Origin: Bradyrhizobium sp. NDS-1
GTDB taxonomy: Bacteria > Pseudomonadota > Alphaproteobacteria > Rhizobiales > Xanthobacteraceae
Length of the DNA: 64,000 nt
Assembly (NCBI RefSeq): GCF_032918005.1
Contig: NZ_CP136628.1
Coordinates: forward strand, 5,007,501 to 5,071,500
Reading direction: 5' to 3'
In this document: one piece after another, positions 16,155 through 25,688 of the stretch
How positions within the stretch are numbered: the stretch's first letter is position 1
How the letters are laid out: every line of letters begins with the position of its first letter
Translations under genes and position numbers: made by a program
The notes under the pieces: model-generated
Told to the model about the DNA's origin: nothing
The model's input: the letters and a program-made list of their open reading frames with translations, nothing else
Databases searched by the model: none

Positions 16155-18364
16155 GCAACTTGCTTCATCTGTTGGTTCCACAAATGCCTGTAGATTGTGC
16201 ATTTCGACAGGAGGTGATCGTGGCGATCCACGTCAATGATCCGGCCGCGGTCCATGACGAGGATCTGGCTTGCTTCGGTCAGCATCGACAGCCGGTGCGA
16301 GACGATGATGACGGTACGTCCTGCTGCCAACCGACGGAGATTGCGCCTGATGATCATCTCGCTTTCGGAATCGAGAGCGCTCGTCGCTTCGTCGAGAATC
16401 AGGATCCGTGGATTGACGATCAGAGCCCTCGCAATCGCGAGCCGCTGCTTCTGTCCACCGGAGAGGTTGGCAGCGTCTTCCTCGAGCATGGTGTCGAAGC
16501 CACGCGGCAACCGCTCGATGAACTCGTCGGCGCCTGCGAGCTGCGCCGCAGCGACAACCTCGGCAAAGGTCGCGTCACGTTTCACGCAGGCAATGTTGTC
16601 GCGAACCGTCCCGCGGAACAGGAAATTGTCCTGAAGGACGATTCCGAGGTGTCGGCGCAGGTGTGTGAGGTCGAGCTCCCTTGAATCATATCCGTCGATA
16701 CGCAGCAGCCCCTGCTGCACCGGATACATCCCCGAGATCAGCCTTGTGAGCGTCGTCTTGCCGGAGCCGCTCCGGCCCACGACCCCGAAGATCGAACTTG
16801 GCTCGATGGTGAAGGAGACATCGTCGAGCGCCGGCGCGCCTTCAGCTCCGTAACGAAACGAAACACTCTCGAACTCGATCTTGCCGACGAGGTCAGGCCG
16901 CAGCCCATCTTTCCTGCCATCACGCTCAGGCTTCTGGTTCATCACCTCACCGAGCATTTTCACCGCAAGAGCAACCTCCTGGTATTCGTGGACCATGGTC
17001 ACGAGTTGGACCAGCGGTCCGGAAACTCTCCCGGCCAACATGTTGAAGGCGACCAGCGCGCCGATTGTCATTTCTCCCGCGAAGACGTCGATTGCTCCGA
17101 CGGAGATGATTCCGAGTGTCATGATCTTCTCGAGGAATCCGGTGAGCGCCTGGGCGCCTGCGGAAATCTTCTCGACACCGAACCGCATGGTCACCGATTG
17201 CGCGCAGCGGCTATCCCAGATGCGCCCCTGCAGGGGTTCCATGCCCAGCGACTTCACCGTGCGCATGCCGTGAACCGTTTCGACGAGAAGAGCCTGCCGC
17301 GCGCCTTCCGCTTGGTAAAGGTCGTAAAGACGCCGCCGGAAAGGACCCATGAGCAGCCCGACAACAGCACCGCTCGCGGCAGTGAAGGCCAGAACGATAA
17401 GAGTCAATTTGACGCTGTAGAGAGCAAGTACCGGCAGGAAGACGAACAGCGAAAGCGCATCGAGAGTTGTCAAGAACAGTCGCCCGGTCAGAAATTCGCG
17501 AATACGGGCTGCCTGCTGCATGTGCTTGACCAAGACTCCCGCGGCCATATGCTCGAAAAACGTGACCGGAAGCCCGAGGAGATGACCGAACGTCTTTGTC
17601 GCAACGCGAATATCGACCTTGTTGGTCGCATAGAGCAGCAGGTAACGCCGCAGAAAGCCGAACATCGCATCGAAGACGAGCGCTGCGGCCGCCCCTGCCG
17701 CGAGCACGTAGAGCGTGGTGAAGCTCTCGTGAACCAGAACCTTGTCGATCACGAGCTGGAAGAAGATCGGGACGACGAGGCCCAACGCATAGAGCATGAT
17801 CGCGGCGATCGCGACATCCCTGAACAGTCGCCACTGGCGAAGCAGCTCCGGCAAAAACCAGCGGAGGCCGAAATTCCTCCGTGCATCCTGTGCCAACTGT
17901 TCGCGCTTGATCAGGACCGTTTCACCGGCCCACTGAGCACAGAATCGGTCCCGGTCGACGACCAGCACCTCGTCCTTGCGATTGGCAAGCGGGTCGAAGA
18001 CGCTGACGACCTCGATGCCCTCGGTTCCCTGGCCTGCACCAAGGACGACGATCCAGTTGCCATTGGCGAGCCGAGCCAGCGCGGGATAGGCTTCTCCAAG
18101 ACGAATCAGCGCGCCCCAATCCAGTCTCGTGCTTCTCGCGCGCAGGCCTGCATCCTTCGCCATGCGCAGTAGGAGAGTCAACGGAAGCGGGCCGGCCACC
18201 GCGTAGGTGTGCTTCAGGCGTTCGACCGGAAGATCGATGCCATGGTGACCGGAAATCTTCGACAGGCATTCCAATGCCGTCTGCGTTGCCAAGCCGGACG
18301 CCTCCGCGACCTGGTCCGTCGCGCCGCCAGCCTCGTCGAGTTCAGCGGAAATTTGAAGAGACAT
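16151..18364 (-). CDS. Type I secretion ATPase/permease, HlyB-like with C39-like domain
   Basis: This 737-residue ABC exporter has three parts. Residues about 25-150 form a C39-peptidase-like domain without a cysteine at the catalytic position, as in HlyB, so it should recognise but not cleave substrate. Six membrane segments lie at about 165-445. The ATPase domain has Walker A VGRSGSGKTT, signature LSGGQKQRLAIARA, Walker B ILILDEATSALD and the switch histidine in IVSHRLS. It is expected to export the giant protein encoded two genes upstream. It overlaps the 106-residue gene upstream by 23 bases and the adaptor gene downstream by four, so all three should be co-translated. Confidence 0.92.
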   Translation of the reverse strand: MSLQISAELDEAGGATDQVAEASGLATQTALECLSKISGHHGIDLPVERLKHTYAVAGPLPLTLLLRMAKDAGLRARSTRLDWGALIRLGEAYPALARLANGNWIVVLGAGQGTEGIEVVSVFDPLANRKDEVLVVDRDRFCAQWAGETVLIKREQLAQDARRNFGLRWFLPELLRQWRLFRDVAIAAIMLYALGLVVPIFFQLVIDKVLVHESFTTLYVLAAGAAAALVFDAMFGFLRRYLLLYATNKVDIRVATKTFGHLLGLPVTFFEHMAAGVLVKHMQQAARIREFLTGRLFLTTLDALSLFVFLPVLALYSVKLTLIVLAFTAASGAVVGLLMGPFRRRLYDLYQAEGARQALLVETVHGMRTVKSLGMEPLQGRIWDSRCAQSVTMRFGVEKISAGAQALTGFLEKIMTLGIISVGAIDVFAGEMTIGALVAFNMLAGRVSGPLVQLVTMVHEYQEVALAVKMLGEVMNQKPERDGRKDGLRPDLVGKIEFESVSFRYGAEGAPALDDVSFTIEPSSIFGVVGRSGSGKTTLTRLISGMYPVQQGLLRIDGYDSRELDLTHLRRHLGIVLQDNFLFRGTVRDNIACVKRDATFAEVVAAAQLAGADEFIERLPRGFDTMLEEDAANLSGGQKQRLAIARALIVNPRILILDEATSALDSESEMIIRRNLRRLAAGRTVIIVSHRLSMLTEASQILVMDRGRIIDVDRHDHLLSKCTIYRHLWNQQMKQVA

Positions 18365-18662
18365 TCAAAGGCCGTGTGTTGGGCGCGAGCGCATCACGCG
18401 CCCCCGAAGCGCCATTATGCGACTGGGCAGGCTGATTCCGCCGGACCACGCCCGCATCAACCAGGCCCTGAAGCGCCTTCTGCATCACATCCACCGAATT
18501 GGCGAAGGACTCGACCGAAAAGATCAGCCGCTGAGAGAACACCCGTTTGGGGGCATTGCTGGCATCACGCTCTGTCGGAGAAAGACTGACTAGGTCGACG
18601 CGGACGATTGTTCCGCTAACGGTAATTTCCTCGATTCCATCGGTATAGAGTTCGGCGTGCAT
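18342..18662 (-). CDS. Small conserved-position protein of the secretion operon, unknown function (106 aa)
   Basis: This is a 106-residue protein with no family I recognise. The first half is beta-rich (IEEITVSGTIVRVDLVSLSPT), the middle is amphipathic helix (VESFANSVDVMQKALQGLVDAG), and the last 35 residues look disordered. It is convincing as a gene because AGGAGA sits seven bases before the ATG, it starts nine bases after the giant gene, and it overlaps the exporter gene. It may be a chaperone, secretion accessory or regulator for the type I substrate. That role is inferred from position only. Confidence 0.65.
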   Translation of the reverse strand: MHAELYTDGIEEITVSGTIVRVDLVSLSPTERDASNAPKRVFSQRLIFSVESFANSVDVMQKALQGLVDAGVVRRNQPAQSHNGASGARDALAPNTRPLNVSSNFR

Positions 18663-18671
18663 CTTGCTCTC

Positions 18672-21600
18672 CTATGCTGCTGCCAGCTGCGGCCTGAAAA
18701 CGACGTCAACGCCATAGCTCGTTGAGTTGTAGGTGTTGGTTGGAAACAGGTTGTCCGTGCCGTACGCAAACACACCGTTGCCGCCGATCGATGCCGAAGA
18801 TGGGGCGGTCAGAGGTCCGTTGGTGATCGCATTGGCCAGCAGGCCCGGATCGGCGGCGTAATTCCCGGAGGTGTGATAGGAGGCGACGTAGGTGGATCCC
18901 GGCATGATCGTCACAGGTGTGGCGAAATTGACTTGCTGCCAGCCATCGGCCGTTTCGTTTGTAAAGGTCGCCGTCGCCAGCAATGTCCCGGTACCGCTCC
19001 AGAGATCTGCAACGTGCGTGCCGGTATTGGAAGGCCCCTTGTAAAAGCGAATGCCGATAATATCGCCCGGGGTAGACGCCTGAAATTTGACGCCTAGTTC
19101 CACTGAATTTGGATCATTGGCCGCCACGATGGCGGGCTCCTGACTTGCGCTGAACAGGCGCACCGTCGTCGAAGACGCAGCGCTTACATCAAGCGCAACA
19201 GATGCATCCGCTATGCCACCATGACCGTCGGAGATGCTATAGTTGAAGGACGCGGGTCCCGTGTAGCCGGCCGTCGGAGTGAACGTCACGATGTTGCTTT
19301 GGGCGTTGTAGCTGGCGACGCCATTCATACCGCCGCTCGCGCCTGTGATCGTGAGCGTATCACCGTTGGGATCGGAGTCGTTGGCAAGCAGTGCTGAGCT
19401 CGGAATCCCGAACGGAACGTTCTGTGTGGCGTGGAAGCCGCTGTCATTCGCTGCGACCGGTGACTGGTTGGGGCCGCCGCTCGAGCTCTTGAACACGACA
19501 TCCACCCAGTAATTGCTCGCCTTATAGGTACTGGTCGGGAACAGATTGCTTGTTCCGTAGCTGTAGAGGCCATTAATGTTCGCAGGAGCCGTGAGCGGAC
19601 CATTGGTGCGAGCGGATGTGAAGTAGCTGGTGGTGGAGGCGTAATGGCCGTTGCTGTGATAGCTCGCGACGTAAGTGGTTCCGGCCGTGATTGACACGGG
19701 ATTGCTGAACGTGACTGTCTGCCAACCACTGCTGCTCTCGTTCGTGAACGTCGCGGTCGCCAGCAGCTCGCCGGTACTGCTCCACAACGAGCCCGTATGG
19801 GTGCCGGAATCGTTTGCGCTCTTGTAGTATTTGATTCCGGTAATCGTTCCGGCCACGGACGACGCGAATTGCACCCCGAGGTTGATTTGGGAAGTGTCCG
19901 AACCCGATCGTATGGCCGGAGTATCGGTGCTGGAGAACAGGCTCACAGTCGAAGGAACTGGCGAAACTGCGATATCGAATGTCGCGCTGCTCGCGAGGTT
20001 GCCCAGATCGGCAGCAGAGACGGTAACGCTGAGCGTACCAACATCCGCGGACGTCGGCGTGCCGCTAAAGGTACGACTCTGAGCATTGAACGTGAGCCAG
20101 GCGGGAAGGGCTGCACCGCCAGAGGTTGCGCTGTAGGTGAGCGAGTCGCCGGCGTCGACGTCGGTGAAGGTGCCGGCGGGCAACGTCAGCGAGAGCGCCG
20201 AGTCAACGGTAACGGCCTGGTTGCCGGTCTGGATCCCCAGTACGGGCGCATCGTTGGCCCCATGAATGGTGACAGTAAGCGTGCTCGACGATGCGACACC
20301 GGCAGCATCCCGCATCGTATAGCTGAAGACATCGCTCACCGTATTGGCCGACTGCCGCAAGGCTTGCACGGCTGCATCGTTCTCGTTCACCGTGTAGGTG
20401 AAAGCACCCGAAGCACCGAGCAAGAGGGTGCCGTGCGCACCCGTGAGAGGTGTATCGAGCGTCCCGTTGGTCGAGCCGAATCTGACTGCGCTAACGGTTT
20501 TGGTATCACCGGAATCGGGATCAGTATCGTTGGTCAGTACGTTACCGGTGGCCGCCGTGCCGCCCGTAGCGTTGTTTGCGCCCCCTTTTTCCGTCGCATC
20601 AGCGACGTCCGCGACCGCGGTTGGCGGGGTATTTGTGGTGGCGGAGGAACCGTTGAAGACAACGTCGACCCAATAGTTGGAGGATTTGAAGGTATTGGTC
20701 GGGAATACGCTTCCGGCGCCGTAGCTATAGACGCCGTTGCCGTCAGCCGGAGCCGTCAACTGGCCGTTGGCAAGGAGTGTCGCGAAGTAGTTCTGGGTGC
20801 CAGAATAATTGCCGTTGGTGTGATAGGATGCGACGTAGGTGGTGCCTGCGGTGATGGCCACGGGAATGGAGAAATTGACCTGCTGCCAGCCGCTGGCTGT
20901 CTCGTTCGTGAACGTGGCAGTTGCAAGCAGGGCTCCGGTCGAGCTCCAGAGATTCGCAATATGGGAACCGGTGTTCAACGATCCCTTGTAGAAGCGTAGA
21001 CCGGTGATTGTCCCATTTATGGATGCGGTAAACTTGACTCCGACTTCGATAGGGCTGGTATCGCCGGAATTGGGGACGTTTGGCGCATCATTGGTGCCGA
21101 ACAGGCTCTGCGCAGAGGCCGGATAGTTGACCTTGAGCGACACCTGGCCCGAACCGCTTTGACCGCTCGTGTCCGTGATCGTGTAGCTGAAGCTCGCCGC
21201 CCCGGCATAGCCGGCGGCGGGAGTAAACGTCACGGTCTGGTTCTGCGAATTGTAGCTTGCGCTTCCATTGGCGGCATTACCGACGCTGGTAAGCGAGAAA
21301 GCCAGCCCGGACGTGTTGGTATCGTTCGCGAGCAGCGCTGATGCCTGGATGTTCAGCACACCATTTTGGGTAACCGTGAAGCCGCTGTCGGCGTTGGCTT
21401 GCGGCACGCTGGCTGCGGAGGAGCCGTTGAAGACGACGTCGACCCAGTAGTTCGAGGACTTGAATGTATTGGTCGGGAACACACTGCCGGACCCGTAGCT
21501 GTAGACGCCGTTGGCACCGGCCGGGGCCGTCAACTGGCCGTTGGCAAGCGATGTCACGAAGTAGTTCTGGGTACCGGAATAGTTGCCGTTGGTGTGATAG

Positions 21601-24600
21601 GATGCGACGTAGGTGGTGCCTGCCGTGATGGCCACGGGATTGGAGAAATTGACCTGCTGCCAGCCGCTGGCGGTCTCGTTCGTGAATGTAGCACTTGTAA
21701 GCAGAGTGCCGGTCGAGCTCCAGAAATTCGCAACATGGGCTCCGGTGTTCGACGATCCCTTGTAGAAGCGCAGGCCCGTTATCGTTCCGCTCACGGATGC
21801 GGTGAACTTGACGCCAACTTCGACAGGGCTGGCATCGCCGGAATTGGGTACGCTTGGCGCATCATTGGTGCCGAACAGGCTCTGCGCAGAGACCGGATAG
21901 TTGACCTTGAGCGACACCTGACCGGACCCGCTTTGGCCGCTCGTGTCCGTGATCGTATACCTGAAACTCGCCGCCCCGGCATAGCCGGGAGTGGGAGTAA
22001 ACGTCACCGTCTGGCTCTGCGAATTGTAGCTTACGCTTCCATTGGCAGCGTTACCGACGCTGGTAATCGAGAAAGCCAACCCCGACGGGTTGGTGTCGTT
22101 CGCGAGCAGCGTTGATGCCGGAATATTCAGCACGCCATTTTGGCTAACTGTAAAGCCGCTGTCTTCGTGAGCTTGCGGCGACGTCAAGCCTGAATCGCTG
22201 AAAACGACGTCGACCCAGTAATTCGCGGCCTTGATAAAGGAGGTGTTGCTGGGGAAGACCGGGCTGCTGCCATAAGCATAGATGCCGTTGAGGCTGCTAC
22301 CGGGCGCGGTGAGCGCACCTTTCGTAATTCCGTCATAGTCGATGAAGTAGTAGTCCGTTGAGGAATAATGGCCGGTGTTCGTGTGATACGAGGCGACATA
22401 CGTGACGCCGGCCTGCACACTGACAGGCGTCGCAAAATCAACCTGCTGCCAGCCGCTCGCGGTTTCGTTGCTAAAGGTGGCTCTCGCAAGCAGCGCGCCG
22501 TTCGATGTCCAGAGATCACCGATGTGGGTGCCCGTATTCTCGGGTCCCTTGTAGAAACGAATGCCTATGATCTTACCCGATACGGTAGGCACGAATTTGA
22601 CGCCAAGCTCAACCGCGCCGGAATCGCTGTTCGAGATCACTGCTGGCGTGGCGGTCGGACTGAAGAGTGTCAGGGCGGAAGATGCTGTTACCGTGTAGCT
22701 GGTGCCCGCACCGGGTGTTTCCAGGTTCAGGCTGTCGTCGACCGCCCGGGTTTTCAGAGAATATGCCCCCTGAGCTCCTGTGCTGAACGAGTATGACCAC
22801 GTCACGTTGGCCGCGCCGACATTGCTGTTGGCTGGATGCCAGCGCGTTCCACCGTCCGTGGAGATTTCGACGCCGGCAATCTTTCCACCCGCGTCAGTGG
22901 CCGTCCCCGTCACCGTGATGGACTGCCCCTCGGCAACGCTGGCAGCAGAAAGATTGGTGATACTGGAGCTCGGCGCCGTGACATCTGTCGACCGGATCGC
23001 GGCAGTCAAGCTGGCTTGCAGGGCCGCCGGCTGAACCCCCATGTCGGCGAAAAGATTCACCATCGCCTGCTGGACGTTGGGATCGACAGGAGTCTCAGGA
23101 CCGTCGTGGTCGCTGGCAAGCGCCCACGGCCAGTTGATTGAACCGGCCGAGAAGATCAGCGCGCCACTGACGGGATCCCGATGCAGAACGAGATTGTGGG
23201 TCGCCGTGCCTGCTCCGAACGTGTTGCCATAGTCAAGCAGGTACTTCCCATCTACATTGATTGTTGAGGACGAGACGCTGACCAACCCGGCAGGGCGGAA
23301 TCCATTGTCCGGCGCGATGTCCCACTCAACGCCCAACAGGCCGGGTACGAGCGAGGCAGTCTGACCCGATGAGGTTTGCGCGACGGCCGTATTGCGCCAG
23401 AAGCGCAACTGGGTCATCGGGTAAGGTATCGTGATCGTGTCGTACCGAAATGCGTTGACCGCGAACAATGTACCGGTCAGCTGATTCGAGGGAAGAGGAG
23501 CACCGAAGCGCGGGTCGGAGAAGTTTCCGGTCGCCTGTCCTGACGGATCAATCAGCGCATTTGCGTGCGTATCCTTGTAGCTAATGAGTGTGCGATTGGC
23601 TGTCCCGCTGCCATCGATGCTGGGTACCAATCTCGTTTTCCAATAGATCTCGTTGGCTGTGAGAAACGCAAGATTCACGCCGGCGTGCGCGGCCGCCTCT
23701 ACGTTGGCGCGCTGGGCTTCGGTCCAATACTCGTCATGCCCCGCGTCCATGAAGACCTTGTGATTGAGCAATAACGAGCCGTTTGTCGCAGCATCTATTC
23801 CAGAAATGTAAGAGACATCGTACCCGTTCTGCTCGAGCCAATAGATGGCCGCAATCTCAGCCGTGAACGGGGAGTCTCCTCCCTCGGAGAAGGTTCCCGT
23901 GCCGTCACGCGTTACGAGGGGACGATTGTAGCTGACCGCGTAGGCCGATCCATTGATGCCCGGGCCATTCCCGAAATAAAGGTTGGCCCCTCCCCAACCG
24001 TTGTAAGCTTGCCAATCCTGATCACTTGTCTGCAGGACGATGTCGCTGTGTGAAGCGTCGTTCCGTATGATGAACGGAATCTGGAAAATCTCGGTGCCGT
24101 TGATGACGTTGGCGAAGTAGACCCCCGAGGCCGCATCGGCTGGCACGCTCCAGGAATCGGTTACGCTCCAGTTGCCGGCATCGACGAGACCGGTGGACGC
24201 CTCCCTTAGTGCAGCGGGTTGGACGACCGCGGCGGCGGCCTGATGCTGCAGGCTCGTAACCAGTCTGGCACCATCGCCACCGTAATAGCCTAGCCGGTAA
24301 ACATCGACGCGATAGTTCGGGTTGCCGGTCAGGTTGTTGATCTTGAATTGGACCGTACTTCCGACATTGGTGCTGATTGCTGTCGCAAACCCCTGGGTCA
24401 GGGTCGAATTGTCGCCCGGCTGGATCTCCCAGACACTCCTCGGTGTGCCCGGCTTCTGGTTCTCCAATACGGTGGGATTCGTGGGTGGATCTGAGACGAT
24501 AGTCCCCCCCTGCCCATTGCTCGTGAAATTCCAGTTCAAGTCCATCCCCGAGAACAGCAAGGAGACGTTGGCCGCACCGTTGCTGAAATCGACCGCGCTG

Positions 24601-25625
24601 ATGTTCGAGCTGCTGTCGTGGTGGACGGTCGCCGACATCGACGTTGTAAAGGGTAGATCCTTCAGGTCGATGAGATTCCCAGGGGAAAGCGGCGCTTCCG
24701 GGAATGGACCTGCGATCAATCCGCGGAAGTTGGCCGACTGGTCGAGGACAAGCGTGCCAACATCCGCGTCGAACGACACGGTTATGCCGGAGAACGATCC
24801 ATTCAAGAACTGGCCGGAAACAGAACCTCCGATCTTCAGGACCGCTTGGTCAGCGATCTCGAAAGATCCAGTGCCGCTGACGTCGCCCCTAAACTCAGCG
24901 GTCGCTATGCGATCGCCAAGGAACGCTCCAACGACGACCGTCCCATTGTTCAGAACATTGCCTTCGACGATAAACGGCGTGCCGCCATCCAACGAAAGCG
25001 TTGCACCCGCGTCGAGCACCAGGCTCCCAATATCAACAGGGGCCGAGCTCGTGACGACATACGTTCCTGAGGCATCGAGGAACGCAGAGTCGTTGATACT
25101 CGGGAGGCCAGCGCTCCAGTTCGGTGCGACATTCCAGCCTCCGTCAGTCGGATGGGCCCAGTGAGTGGCGCCAGGGGTGGAAATCGGTTGTGACGTCGGC
25201 GTCGCATCGTTCGCCGCAGACGGGAGCGTGAGCGCCAGGCCTTTGTGACCGCTCGTCAAAGACGTCGAGGACAGCAGCGCAGACAATCGCGACCGGGAAG
25301 CTGCGGCGAAGAAACGGGGCACAAAGGCGCGTAAGCCCGACGTATCACCCGGGCCGGGCCGAGACGTCCGTTCGAAGAACGAGGCGTCACCGACAAGAGA
25401 AGGCAGAGTGGATATCCCGCTTACCGTGTGATCAACGAGCGACGGAGCCCAGAGGCCATGCGGGTCGAAGCCCGCGAATCCATTCAAGAACGTCGATTCC
25501 TGCCAAGGGGCGAAAATATCTTCCCCCGGAAGCACGGAGCGAGTTCCCCGGCCGAAGACGCTCGTTTTTTGAACCAGCATAGCCGTACCGATTAAATAAA
25601 TAACAGAACAACTCTTTAATTCCAT
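18672..25625 (-). CDS. Giant repeat protein (2317 aa) with DMFase-beta-like domain, cadherin/VCBS-like domains and five DUF4082-type repeats; putative type I secretion substrate
   Basis: Domains by approximate residue: 1-150 low-complexity N-terminus; 150-380 beta-helix-like (WNVAPNWSAGLPS and following); 385-865 a region resembling the large C-terminal part of N,N-dimethylformamidase beta subunit (YRLGYYGGDGARLV, DAGHDEYWTEAQR, LLGVEWDIAPDNGFRP); about 880-975 Ig-like. Then come five DUF4082-type units at about 984-1142, 1247-1399, 1506-1661, 1893-2044 and 2154-2316 (each with IGIRFYKG/ITGLRFYKG, TFTNETASGWQQV, TYVASYH, YWVDVVF), alternating with tandem cadherin-like modules and one VCBS-like block near 1670-1880. 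There are no RTX nonapeptides. Position upstream of an HlyB/HlyD pair suggests export to the cell surface. ATG 25625 is preceded by GGGTC; ATG 25580 is an alternative. Confidence 0.85.
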   Translation of the reverse strand: MELKSCSVIYLIGTAMLVQKTSVFGRGTRSVLPGEDIFAPWQESTFLNGFAGFDPHGLWAPSLVDHTVSGISTLPSLVGDASFFERTSRPGPGDTSGLRAFVPRFFAAASRSRLSALLSSTSLTSGHKGLALTLPSAANDATPTSQPISTPGATHWAHPTDGGWNVAPNWSAGLPSINDSAFLDASGTYVVTSSAPVDIGSLVLDAGATLSLDGGTPFIVEGNVLNNGTVVVGAFLGDRIATAEFRGDVSGTGSFEIADQAVLKIGGSVSGQFLNGSFSGITVSFDADVGTLVLDQSANFRGLIAGPFPEAPLSPGNLIDLKDLPFTTSMSATVHHDSSSNISAVDFSNGAANVSLLFSGMDLNWNFTSNGQGGTIVSDPPTNPTVLENQKPGTPRSVWEIQPGDNSTLTQGFATAISTNVGSTVQFKINNLTGNPNYRVDVYRLGYYGGDGARLVTSLQHQAAAAVVQPAALREASTGLVDAGNWSVTDSWSVPADAASGVYFANVINGTEIFQIPFIIRNDASHSDIVLQTSDQDWQAYNGWGGANLYFGNGPGINGSAYAVSYNRPLVTRDGTGTFSEGGDSPFTAEIAAIYWLEQNGYDVSYISGIDAATNGSLLLNHKVFMDAGHDEYWTEAQRANVEAAAHAGVNLAFLTANEIYWKTRLVPSIDGSGTANRTLISYKDTHANALIDPSGQATGNFSDPRFGAPLPSNQLTGTLFAVNAFRYDTITIPYPMTQLRFWRNTAVAQTSSGQTASLVPGLLGVEWDIAPDNGFRPAGLVSVSSSTINVDGKYLLDYGNTFGAGTATHNLVLHRDPVSGALIFSAGSINWPWALASDHDGPETPVDPNVQQAMVNLFADMGVQPAALQASLTAAIRSTDVTAPSSSITNLSAASVAEGQSITVTGTATDAGGKIAGVEISTDGGTRWHPANSNVGAANVTWSYSFSTGAQGAYSLKTRAVDDSLNLETPGAGTSYTVTASSALTLFSPTATPAVISNSDSGAVELGVKFVPTVSGKIIGIRFYKGPENTGTHIGDLWTSNGALLARATFSNETASGWQQVDFATPVSVQAGVTYVASYHTNTGHYSSTDYYFIDYDGITKGALTAPGSSLNGIYAYGSSPVFPSNTSFIKAANYWVDVVFSDSGLTSPQAHEDSGFTVSQNGVLNIPASTLLANDTNPSGLAFSITSVGNAANGSVSYNSQSQTVTFTPTPGYAGAASFRYTITDTSGQSGSGQVSLKVNYPVSAQSLFGTNDAPSVPNSGDASPVEVGVKFTASVSGTITGLRFYKGSSNTGAHVANFWSSTGTLLTSATFTNETASGWQQVNFSNPVAITAGTTYVASYHTNGNYSGTQNYFVTSLANGQLTAPAGANGVYSYGSGSVFPTNTFKSSNYWVDVVFNGSSAASVPQANADSGFTVTQNGVLNIQASALLANDTNTSGLAFSLTSVGNAANGSASYNSQNQTVTFTPAAGYAGAASFSYTITDTSGQSGSGQVSLKVNYPASAQSLFGTNDAPNVPNSGDTSPIEVGVKFTASINGTITGLRFYKGSLNTGSHIANLWSSTGALLATATFTNETASGWQQVNFSIPVAITAGTTYVASYHTNGNYSGTQNYFATLLANGQLTAPADGNGVYSYGAGSVFPTNTFKSSNYWVDVVFNGSSATTNTPPTAVADVADATEKGGANNATGGTAATGNVLTNDTDPDSGDTKTVSAVRFGSTNGTLDTPLTGAHGTLLLGASGAFTYTVNENDAAVQALRQSANTVSDVFSYTMRDAAGVASSSTLTVTIHGANDAPVLGIQTGNQAVTVDSALSLTLPAGTFTDVDAGDSLTYSATSGGAALPAWLTFNAQSRTFSGTPTSADVGTLSVTVSAADLGNLASSATFDIAVSPVPSTVSLFSSTDTPAIRSGSDTSQINLGVQFASSVAGTITGIKYYKSANDSGTHTGSLWSSTGELLATATFTNESSSGWQTVTFSNPVSITAGTTYVASYHSNGHYASTTSYFTSARTNGPLTAPANINGLYSYGTSNLFPTSTYKASNYWVDVVFKSSSGGPNQSPVAANDSGFHATQNVPFGIPSSALLANDSDPNGDTLTITGASGGMNGVASYNAQSNIVTFTPTAGYTGPASFNYSISDGHGGIADASVALDVSAASSTTVRLFSASQEPAIVAANDPNSVELGVKFQASTPGDIIGIRFYKGPSNTGTHVADLWSGTGTLLATATFTNETADGWQQVNFATPVTIMPGSTYVASYHTSGNYAADPGLLANAITNGPLTAPSSASIGGNGVFAYGTDNLFPTNTYNSTSYGVDVVFRPQLAAA
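20645..22443 (-). repeat. Tandem coding repeats of about 775-790 bp inside the giant gene
   Basis: Equivalent positions in the DUF4082 plus cadherin-like unit (the conserved codons for N-F/TGWQQVNF) recur at 20880, 21654 and 22443, giving periods of 774 and about 789 bases, both multiples of three. The 20640-21410 and 21415-22190 copies look roughly 85-90% identical by eye at the DNA level, far more alike than the outer copies. This suggests recent internal duplication and a potential for recombination-driven length variation. It is not a CRISPR array: units are long and protein-coding. Confidence 0.75.
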
Positions 25626-25688
25626 TTTGACCCGCGGTCAATTAAATGCGCAACATATAACGCAATTTAACCTGCCCGCTGAGTAGTG

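Noticed and set aside
20645..22443. CRISPR-like array
   Set aside because: Repeats are about 780 bases long, in frame and protein-coding.
18672..25625. RTX nonapeptide repeats in the giant protein
   Set aside because: I looked for GGxGxDxUx series because of the type I exporter and found none; the Gly/Asp-containing stretches belong to cadherin-like and VCBS-like modules.
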